Under the pieces are notes generated by a model. That model made no database searches, had not been told where the DNA came from, and saw nothing but the letters and a program-made list of their open reading frames with translations. A DNA stretch of 64,000 bases from NCBI RefSeq assembly GCF_023898315.1, contig NC_064619.1:301854150-301918149 (forward strand), read 5' to 3'. This document shows, piece after piece, positions 57,081 through 64,000 of the stretch. The position numbers and the translations under genes are program-made. How positions within the stretch are numbered: position 1 is the first letter of the stretch; each line of letters starts with the position of its first letter. Source of the stretch: Schistocerca nitens (lineage: Eukaryota; Arthropoda; Insecta; Orthoptera; Acrididae).

Positions 57081-57735
57081 CCCTCTAATGAGGGTGGGCA
57101 TGGTCAAAACCAGCTGTTCACCTAAATAAATGACCACGGCCAAATTACGGCCAAGGAAAAAGCAATGTGTCCTCGGAGCTCTTCGCAGTGACGTATTGTC
57201 ACTTTTACAAGGGTTCCATTATAAGGTGCACTGGGCCTTTAAGTCCAACAGCTTCCACCTGGGGTAATAGAGCTGTTCCACCATGTCTTCACAACAATGG
57301 GACTTTCTGTACCAAAATGAATATTATGACATGACAGATGGCACAGTCTGAGATCCCCACTGTCTCCAGCTGTCGTGAACTTCTTCATGGGGCACTCTGC
57401 AGAGTAAGCTCTGAACTCTGCGATCTTTCAGCCGTCTTGCTTCTTACAGTACATCGATAACACCTTCCAGATATGCCTTCATGGTGAAAATGTACTGCAG
57501 CAGTTTGTTGATCTCATGAACAGTGTCCATCCCAACATTAGATTTACTGTTGAGATGGAGAGGGAAGGTAAGCTTCTGCTCTTGGATGTTTTAGTTGAGG
57601 GGAAGGCAGGAGATTGCCTTTGTCATTCAGTGCACAGGAAACCAATGCATATTGACCAATACATGGACGTAAATAGTTTTCACCATCCCGTATGCAAGAA
57701 AGTGGTCCTGAAGATGTTAGTACACAGGCAGAGTT
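57081..57735 (+). mobile_element. Second Penelope-type element fragment (RT middle)
   Basis: It starts with a hammerhead-like remnant (CTAATGA-GGGTGGGCATGGTC-AAAACCAG, 57084-57113) followed by CACCTAAATAAATGACC. RT traces follow from 57.3 kb: the YIDNTFQICLHGE box (Y-x-D-D changed to YIDN), FVDLMNSVHPNIRFTVEMER, GKLLLLDVLVEG, and VHRKPMHIDQYMDVNSFHHP. It belongs to a different PLE lineage from the C-rich copy at 54-57 kb, one typical of animal Penelope elements. It is joined at about 57735 to a LINE. Confidence 0.8.
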
Positions 57736-59335
57736 TAAACAGACTGTAAATCACTCTGGAGAAGTATGTGTTGAGTAATCGGTTTAAGGACGGAAAAGAC
57801 CCACTGTGGATTAATAACAAAATTCTGAAAACACTGAGGAAGCAAAGAGTGTTGCACTCTTGGTTTTAAAGAGAACATGCAAATTATGACCGGCAGCTGG
57901 TAGAGATTTACGTGTCTGTAAGAAGATTGATTCACAAAGCGTACCACTACCACAGCCATACATTAGCAAATGATCTTGCCAAGAACCTAAGAAAATTATG
58001 GACCTACATAAAATTGCAAAGCATGTCGAAGGCTTCAATCCAGTTACTTATTGAAAGTTACGGTATGGCAATACGTGACAGCAAAAGGAAGCTGAATTTT
58101 CAAATTTTGCATTTAAGAAATCATTCGTGCAGGAGGATCGTACAAACATACCGTCATTTGAACACCGCATAGACTCCTGTATGGAGGACATATTAATATG
58201 AGCTCCTGAGAAGCAACTGAAACAGCTGAAAACAAATAAGTCACCAGGTCCAGATAGAATCCCAGTTTGATTTTACATGATGCACTGGCCCATACTTACT
58301 TTGAATTTGTTATGAACCTCACTCAGTGCAAAGTCCCAAGTGACGAGAAAGAAACTGTATACACAAAGAGTAAATGAACTGACCCAGAAATTACAGAACA
58401 AATCCTTAACATTGATTTGCTGCAGAATTCTTGAACATATTCTCACTTCGAATATAATAAAGTTCCTCAAGATGGGAAAGGTTCTGCTCACAATTCAGTA
58501 AAATTTTAGGAAACATCACTTGTGCAAAGCTCAGCTGCCCTTTACTCACATGATATCCTGTGAACTATGAATGAATGGCGACAGGAAGATCCAAATTCTT
58601 AGATCCCCTAAAATCGATTGACATGGTGCCCCATTGCAGGCTGTTACCAAAGGTATAAGCATACAGAATAGGTTCCCAGATATGTGAGTGGCTCGAAGAC
58701 TTCTTAAGTAACAGAATCCAGTATACTGTCTTCAACAATGGGTGTTCATCAGATGTAAGGGTATCATCAGAAGTGCCCCCCAGGAAGTGTGATAATGACC
58801 ACCATTATTCTCTATATACATAAACGATCTTAGGGAAAGAGAGAGCAGCAATCTGCTGCTGTTTGCTGATGATACTGTGGTGGGAAGATGATGTCTGAGT
58901 GACTGTTGGAGGATACATTATGACTTAGACAAAGTTCCAAGCTGGTGTGATGAATGGCAGCTAGGGCCTAGCTCCAAATGTAGAAATGTTAATGCAGATG
59001 AGTAAGAAAAACAATCCCATAATGTTTTAATACAGCAGTGGGAATTCCTGGAGGGAAGGCGACTTTTTTTTTTGGGTAACATACACAGAAAATTCAGATA
59101 ACTGACATCTGAAGTTGACTACAGGATGATCCTACTGCTGGCAACATACATTTCGCATTAGAATCACAAAAATAAGGTAAGAGAAACTGGGGCTAATGCA
59201 GATGCATATAGATAGTCGTTTTCCCCTCACTCCATTTGCGAGTGGAACAGGAAGTGAAATGACTAGTGATGGTACAACGTACCCTCTGCCATGGACTATG
59301 TGGTGGCTTGCAGAGTATGTATGTAGATGTAGAGG
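57736..59335 (+). mobile_element. CR1/Jockey-group LINE, degraded, plus strand
   Basis: It starts in the EN-RT linker (FKDGKDPLWINNKILKTLRK). It continues through SVRRLIHKAYHYHSHT, a degraded S-P-G-P-D region (58.24 kb), SIDMVPHCRLLPKV (58.62 kb), WLEDFLSNRIQYTVFNNGCS (58.69 kb), LLFADDTVV traces (58.86 kb) and the 3' end RFPLTPFASGTGSE. It finishes with CTTGCAGAGTATGTATGTAG and a short GTAGATGTAGA tail. This is the same family as 28.26-31.25 kb, here with the RT region present but full of stops. Confidence 0.78.
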
Positions 59336-59339
59336 GCAA

Positions 59340-60235
59340 AGATTATTTTTGACGAGAACCACCTGCAGTCTGAATTTCGTCATTTGAGATGTGTGTTCAG
59401 GGATAAACAGTAAAGCAATGTCTTCAATGAAGGACACCTCATGAATAGGCAGTAGAGGCCAAGCTGGTTATATTTCTCCCGATCAGCAGTGTAAGATGCA
59501 TGTTGCACAGACACAGACTGAAACCAGAAAACTTCCAAGATACGAGGTACGTTATGCCCCATAAAAAAAAAGTGTAGGTCTTTGAGGTCACAGTGTGTAT
59601 GGTGTCCTCTGTGAACATGGTAGCATATAAATAGGACAAATTATTTGCATTGTTGCTGGGAATTATACTGAGCGCTTATGACATTTTTAAACAAAGGGAA
59701 CTTTGAGAAGTTGGCTATGGATGGAAATCACCCTGAAAACAAACATGAAATAATTTTAACAGAAACCGTTGGTACACACAGGGGACGGGCCTCGAATATG
59801 GAGAAAAAGCAAAGATGGATACTTGATGGTTTCAGGGATGTTGGAGTGATGGCTTCAAACATTGAGCCAGTCCCATGCGCACCTGATGTTACTGGTCTTG
59901 TGGTAGTATGGAGCTTCTATGGGTTGCCAAACTTGCCTTCCCACTTATCCATCCTTTGAGCCCTCTATGGAATGTTCCAGACACTGGTGTCACACCTATA
60001 TAAGCGAGAGATCATGCCAGCCCCACCACTGCTCTTTATGATTGATGACAACTATGGAGTCTGCTATTGAAAGCTCGAGTGTTCTATTTGAAATGATAAG
60101 GTTTCTAAGCTGAGAATATATTAATTTATGAGCAATGTTGACCACTTGGCAGCAGGGTAAGCCACTGAGCTGAACATTTCATATTTCAAAGGTTGCTTTC
60201 CAGCCCTGCTATCTGGATACCCTCTTGAATAGTAG
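59340..60235. other. Unclassified segment with hammerhead-like motif
   Basis: A 93-codon plus frame (59678-59959) has no recognised family. Near its right end ATTGATGA, a short spacer and GAAAGCTCGAGTGTTCTATT (60041-60090) repeat the box-hairpin-GAAAGCT layout of the PLE terminal units, so this may be the end of another, unrecognised PLE. Confidence 0.4.
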
Positions 60236-60720
60236 GTTTTCTGAACCACACAGATGGGAATTATTCTCAAAACATGTCCTCCAATCTCACAATCCTTCTG
60301 ACCTCAATCTTTGCTAGCCCGTCTCACTCCCAACCCCAATTGTGTCACCATTTCTCCCCCTCCCCCCCCCCCTCTCCCCCCAAATACACACACCATTTCA
60401 CTCTAGCTCTATCCATCTTTCCATTAATCTAGAACTGCACTGTTGTCTCTGTGGTCTTGTTGCTCTCCCTTTCCCTTTTTTCCATTCTATCTTGTCCTCA
60501 TCCTCTTCCCAAATCACTTGTCCACTTTACTGTGTGCCACATTCAACGTTCTCTACCAGGATTAGGAGGGACTCACTGGTGTCACATTCATATTATATTC
60601 TCCTCCTTCCTGTCCCTCCCAACCCAACACGCTTCCTTCCCTTTGACCCTCCCTCTCTCCTTGTTGTTCTTGACCACTCCAACAAACAAAACTGCTTTTG
60701 TTAGTTTACTATGAGATAAT
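60236..60720 (+). mobile_element. Penelope-like element 3' fragment, plus orientation
   Basis: GATGGGAATTATTCTCAAAA, then CATGTCCTCCAATCTCACAA and TGACCTCAATCTTTGCTAG, correspond to 56460-56525 in the long PLE copy (GATGGGAACTTTCCCTACAA and following). The C-rich untranslated part continues to about 60.7 kb, 70 nt before the donor of SCAPER exon 1. The 120-codon frame here is not conserved coding. Confidence 0.65.
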
Positions 60721-60792
60721 TCAAAATTTAAAAATTGCCAAGCTCAAGGGCAAGTGCTGCATAAAATACTGTAAAAAACAAATGCAACTCAC

Positions 60793-60955
60793 TTCAATCT
60801 CAGTAGACTGAAGTTCATGTATTTTTTTACGAAGCATTTCCTCTTCTGCACATAACTCTTTGCTTTTGCGAAGTTCTTCTTCATTGAATAAATGTTTCTC
60901 TTCCAGAATGTCCTCAAATTTTGATTCCAAAATCATTTTTCCATTCTCTATATTT
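60793..60955 (-). CDS. SCAPER: SCAPER exon 1 of those visible
   Basis: This 163-nt exon has an acceptor in CTTTTGCAG and a GTGAGT donor, and runs from phase 2 to phase 0. It encodes NIENGKMILESKFEDILEEK, HLFNEEELRKSKELCAEEEM and LRKKIHELQSTEIE, a Glu/Lys-rich helix. Its membership rests on the phase match with exon 2, the strand and position, and the coiled-coil character. The sequence itself is less diagnostic than the later exons. The upstream exon is beyond 60955 and was not found before the window end. Confidence 0.75.
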
Positions 60956-61269
60956 CTGCAAAAGAGTGTAAACATTATTAAAAAACAAGTAAATTTGATG
61001 CTGAAACAATTTCATTTTAAGTAATAAGGAGAAATGTATTACTGTTCATCAACATAAAATAGTCTTCACAACATTTATAGTGATTATAGTGTCATATTCT
61101 GTGCTTGTGGTGCAGTTAGACATAAACATCACACTAAAATTTATCAGGGCACCACATTCATCATAGTTTTATCACATACAGAAGACAGGAAAGAACTATA
61201 GAACATACATAATTTTGCTATTAAACTGAATATTGTTTACTTATTTATTAAAAATCCATAGTGAAATAT

Positions 61270-61770
61270 AATATGGATGAGGGCAGATCATAACTCAACA
61301 AACAGAAAAGGCTCTGAGAAGAGGACAGGGTACTCTAACTTACACGTATCAAAAGATGGTTTTCAACAATGTAGGAAAAGACAGATTGATACTTACTGTA
61401 AAGATGACAAATTAAGTTGCAGACAGGCACAACTAAAAGACACTTACATATACATTTTTGGCCACAGCCCTTGTAAGAAAAAGAGAAAAAAAAAACACCA
61501 TTCGTTCACCTCATGCACATATAACACATAGCTTGGGCTAGAATGCATTTTGGCTGGGTCTGCCGAAGTTGGCTGTCATTTGTGCATGAGGTATGCTTGC
61601 TTGTGTGAATGAACAGTGTGTTATCTTTTTCTGATGAAGGTTGGTGGCTAAAAACTTGTGTAAGTGTCTTTTAATTGTGCCCGTCTCCAACATAACGCAT
61701 CATCTTTATAGTAAGTAGCAATTTTCTACACTGTTTATATTCCCACCTGGTGTTTCCATTGTTTGAAAAA
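61270..61770. repeat. Palindromic PLE-type terminal unit
   Basis: The left arm (about 61380-61470: GATTGATACTTACTGTAAAG, GCACAACTAAAAGACACTTA) and the right arm (about 61645-61735: TAAGTGTCTTTTAATTGTGC, CATCTTTATAGTAAGTAGCA) are inverted copies. The right arm holds CTGATGAAGG (61631), a short hairpin and AAAA in place of GAAA (61650). The right end is TTTCCATTGTTTGA, the same as at the end of the 57 kb PLE copy. Confidence 0.72.
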
Positions 61771-61940
61771 TTGGTTTTGATGTAACAAACACTTTTTGCT
61801 ACAGTGTAAACTTGCATGAAACTATGCAGTTCTTTTCACAAAAATTATTTTATTTATATTATGCCAATTAGTGCCAATGCACGATTGAAGTGTTTACCTT
61901 CGATTTTCTTTATAGAAATTATGCCTACCATTGCTAATAT

Positions 61941-61975
61941 ATACGGCTGAAAGCAAGGGGAAACTACAGCCGTAT
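61941..61975 (+). other. Perfect hairpin at the LINE 5' end
   Basis: ATACGGCTG and CAGCCGTAT form a 9-bp perfect stem with a 17-nt loop (AAAGCAAGGGGAAACTA). It lies at the apparent start of the RTE-like element, where some LINE families carry self-cleaving ribozymes. No such fold is shown here. Confidence 0.6.
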
Positions 61976-62012
61976 TTTTTCCCGAGGACATGCAGCTTTA
62001 CTGTATGATTAA

Positions 62013-62798
62013 ATGATGATGGCGTCCTCTTGGGTAAAATATTCCGGAGGTAAAATAGTCCCCCATTCGGATCTCCGGGCGAGGACTACTCAGGAGGGCG
62101 TCGTTATCAGGAGAAAGAAAACTGGCGTTCTACGGATCGGAGCGTGGAATGTCAGATCCCTTAATCGGGCAGGTAGGTTAGAAAATTTAAAAAGGGAAAT
62201 GGATAGGTTAAAGTTAGATATAGTGGGAATTAGTGAATTTCGGTGGCAGGAGGAACAAGACTGTTGGTCAGGTGAATACAGGGTTATAAATACAAAATCA
62301 AATAGGGGTAATGCAGGAGTAGGTTTAACAATGAATAAAAAAATAGGAGTGCGGGTTAGCTACTACAAACAGCATAGTGAACGCATTATTGTAACCAAGG
62401 TAGACACAAAGCCCATGCCTACTACAGTAGTACAAGTTTATATGACAACTAGCTCTGCAGATGATGAAGAAATTGATGAAATGTATGACGAGATAAAAGA
62501 AATTATTCAGGTAGTGAAGGGAGACGAAAATTTAATAGTCATGGGTGACTGGAATTCGTCAGTAGGAAAAGGGAGAGAAGGAAACATAGTAGGTGAATAT
62601 GGATTGGGGGGAAGAAATGAAAGAGAAAGCCGCCTTGTAGAATTTTGCACAGGGCCTAACTTAATCATAACTAACACTTGGTTCAAGAATCATAAAAGAA
62701 GGTTGTATACCTGGAAGAATCCTGGAGATACTAAAAGGTATCAGATAGATTATATAATGGTAAGACAGAGATTTAGGACCACAATCTATTGGTTATGA
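62013..62798 (+). CDS. RTE-like LINE endonuclease ORF (261 codons)
   Basis: The frame contains LRIGAWNVRSLNRAGRLENL and KLDIVGISEFRWQEEQDCWS (the G-x-x-E-x-[RK]-W box with the catalytic Glu). It continues with GNAGVGLTMNKKIG, NLIVMGDWNSSVGKGREGNI (D-W-N) and RLYTWKNPGDTKRYQIDYIM (the end of the EEP fold, with the final S-D-H region just beyond). It ends by frameshift at RQRFRTTIYWL, because a short stretch that normally follows is deleted. The next in-family residues (DHNLLVM) are present in another frame. The endonuclease nicks DNA to prime reverse transcription. Confidence 0.9.
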   Translation: MMMASSWVKYSGGKIVPHSDLRARTTQEGVVIRRKKTGVLRIGAWNVRSLNRAGRLENLKREMDRLKLDIVGISEFRWQEEQDCWSGEYRVINTKSNRGNAGVGLTMNKKIGVRVSYYKQHSERIIVTKVDTKPMPTTVVQVYMTTSSADDEEIDEMYDEIKEIIQVVKGDENLIVMGDWNSSVGKGREGNIVGEYGLGGRNERESRLVEFCTGPNLIITNTWFKNHKRRLYTWKNPGDTKRYQIDYIMVRQRFRTTIYWL

Positions 62799-62836
62799 AC
62801 TGCAGATTGAAACTGAAGAAACTGCAATAAGGTGGG

Positions 62837-64000
62837 AATTTAAGGAGATGGGACCTGGATAAACCGACTAAACCAGAGGTTGTAGAGAGTTTCAGGGAGA
62901 GCATAAGGGAACAATTGACAGGAATGGGGGAAAGAAATACAGTAGAAAAAGAATGGGTAGCTCTGAGGGATGAAGTAGTGAAGGCAGCAGATGATCAAGT
63001 AGGTAAAAAGACGAGGGCTAATAGAAATCCTTGGGTAACAGAAGAAATATTGAATTTAATTGATGAAAGGAGAAAATATAAAAATGCAGTAAATGAAGCA
63101 GGCAAAAAGGAATACAAACGTCTCGAAAATGAGATCGACAGGAAGTGCAAAATGGCTAAGCAGGGATGGCTAGAGGACAAATGTAAGGATGTAGAGGCTT
63201 GTCTCACTAGGGGTAAGATAGTTACTGCCTACAGGAAAATTAAAGAGACCTTTGGAGAGAAGAGAACCACTTGTATGAATATCAAGAGCTCAGATGGAAA
63301 CCCAGTTCTAAGCAAAGAAGGGAAGGCAGAAAGGTGGAAGGAGTATATAGAGGGTTTATACAAGGGCAATGTACTTGAGGACAATATTATAGAAATGGAA
63401 GAGGATGTAGATGAAAACGAAATGGGAGATACGATACTGCGTGAAGAGTTTGACAGAGCACTGAAAGACCTGAGTCGAAACAAGGCCCCGGGAGTAGACA
63501 ACATTCCATTAGAACTACTGATGGCCTTGGGAGAGCCAGTCATGACAAAACTCTACCATCTGGTGAGCAAGATGTATGAGACAGGCGAAATACCCTCAGA
63601 CTTCAAGAAGAATATAATAATTCCAATCCCAAAGAAAGCAGGTGTTGACAGATGTGAAAATTACCGAACTATCAGTTTAATAAGTCACAGCTGCAAAATA
63701 CTAACGCGAATTCTTTACAGATGGATGGAAAAACTGGTAGAAGCGGACCTTGGGGAAGATCAGTTTGGATTCCGTAGAAATGTTGGAACACGTGAGGCAA
63801 TACTAACCTTACGACTTATCTTAGAAGAAAGATTAAGAAAAGGCATACCTACGTTTCTAGCATTTGTAGACTTAGAGAAAGCTTTTGACAATGTTAACTG
63901 GAATACTCTCTTTCAAATTCTGAAGGTGGCAGGGGTAAAATACAGGGAGCGAAAGGCTATTTACAATTTATACAGAAACCAGATCGCAGTTATAAGAGTC
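62837..64000 (+). CDS. RTE-like LINE reverse transcriptase region, open to the window end
   Basis: The frame runs without a stop for 388 codons to position 64000. It begins NLRRWDLDKPTKPEVVESFR right after a TAA at 62828-62830. It contains ANRNPWVTEEILNLIDERRK, NEAGKKEYKRLENEIDRKCK, DLSRNKAPGVDNIPLELLMA (fingers, N-K-A-x-G-x-D), SDFKKNIIIPIPKKAGVDRC, RILYRWMEKLVEADLGEDQF and AFVDLEKAFDNVNWNTLF (catalytic Asp motif A). Motif C lies beyond the window. An ORF finder that needs a stop codon would miss it. Confidence 0.88.

Larger units (their letters stand above)
3071..60955 (-). other. SCAPER: SCAPER gene span (11 internal exons visible)
   Basis: This is the overview of the only host gene. Minus-strand exons in transcript order are 60955-60793, 49752-49617, 41016-40790, 38589-38377, 34935-34819, 34711-34602, 25437-25203, 20507-20275, 11497-11308, 3417-3305 and 3194-3071. 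The sum is 1861 nt. Intron phases after exons 1 to 10 are 0,1,0,0,0,2,0,2,0,2, and each matches the start of the next exon, so the chain is continuous. Introns are about 11.0, 8.6, 2.2, 3.4, 0.107, 9.2, 4.7, 8.8, 7.9 and 0.110 kb. All acceptors are AG. Donors are GT except the third, which is GC. SCAPER is a cytoplasmic, ER-associated protein first described as a cyclin A/CDK2 partner, and later as the link between TTC5 and the CCR4-NOT deadenylase in tubulin mRNA autoregulation. The order of motifs matches vertebrate SCAPER as I know it. The N-terminal and extreme C-terminal exons are outside the window. Confidence 0.93.
61941..64000 (+). mobile_element. RTE-like LINE, near-intact 5' end, continues past the window
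   Basis: It starts near a perfect 9-bp hairpin, ATACGGCTG...CAGCCGTAT (61941-61975), then a short leader, the endonuclease ORF (62013-62798), and a long RT frame open to the window edge. It is the youngest-looking LINE here. The damage seen is a small deletion after RQRFR (about 62775) and one TAA at 62828. It shares the RT start with the copy at 49.95 kb at high identity. Host exons upstream of SCAPER exon 1 are not visible within it. Confidence 0.9.

Noticed and set aside
60342-60714. Overlapping 120- and 87-codon ORFs as a gene
   Set aside because: They lie in the C-rich 3' untranslated part of a Penelope-like element and are not conserved between copies.
1-64000. Bacterial-type operon, defence system or endogenous virus
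   Set aside because: All coding content is explained by SCAPER exons and transposable elements. No envelope, capsid or prokaryotic gene was seen.

Overview
This window is eukaryotic and most likely from an acridid grasshopper or locust (Schistocerca-like). The evidence is a host gene stretched over about 58 kb by repeat-filled introns, insect-type repeats in nearly every intron, and SINE and LINE families whose sequence I associate with Schistocerca. The species call is inference. There is no prokaryotic or viral gene organisation.

One host gene is supported: SCAPER (S-phase cyclin A-associated protein in the ER), on the minus strand. I found eleven consecutive coding exons between 60955 and 3071. 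They total 1861 nt (about 620 codons), and every intron phase matches the next exon. They cover an acidic segment, the conserved HPGRALELHQKLSSPSRRRT region, a long Glu/Lys/Arg-rich coiled coil, a C2H2 zinc finger split by an intron, and the start of the C-terminal helical region. Both ends of the gene lie outside the window. Two introns are only 107 and 110 nt, while the others run from 2.2 to 11 kb. One intron has a GC donor.

The rest is mobile DNA or unclassified intron. (1) Penelope-like elements (PLEs): a head-to-head pair fills the 4.7 kb intron at 20.5-25.2 kb. A copy at 53.8-57.0 kb carries a 344-codon reverse transcriptase ORF. Fragments lie at 32.8-33.5, 51.2-51.9, 57.1-57.7 and 60.2-60.7 kb. 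(2) RTE-like LINEs: 19.0-19.8 (-), 35.4-36.0 (-), 36.0-37.3 (+), 49.9-51.2 (+) and 61.9-64.0 kb (+, running off the window). (3) A CR1/Jockey-group LINE family whose ORF1 looks esterase-like: 26.8-28.1 (+), 28.3-31.2 (-) and 57.7-59.3 kb (+). A different LINE tail lies at 9.1-9.9 kb. (4) A LINE with a restriction-like endonuclease (R4/Dong type), flanked by TAA-type repeats, at 41.4-42.2 kb. (5) Gypsy-like LTR retrotransposon relics at 15.5-19.0 kb and 43.1-44.5 kb. (6) DNA transposon relics: mariner 31.8-32.6, Tc1 48.5-49.5, another IS630/Tc1/mariner-type transposase 46.3-47.3, and a 751-bp inverted-repeat element at 44.5-45.25 kb. (7) tRNA-derived SINEs at 34.1, 52.5 and 53.3 kb, the first two with clear target-site duplications.

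The most interesting non-coding signal is a recurrent short motif: CTGATGA-like box, short hairpin, then GAAA followed by GCT or similar. It appears at more than a dozen sites, nearly always at the ends of Penelope-related units or inside long palindromic repeats (11.9-13.5, 39.7-40.0, 61.3-61.8 kb). This is the core architecture of hammerhead ribozymes, which PLEs are known to carry. Several different repeat families here seem to share it, so the palindromes may be PLE-type terminal units. A complete ribozyme fold (stem III and cleavage site) could not be shown by eye.
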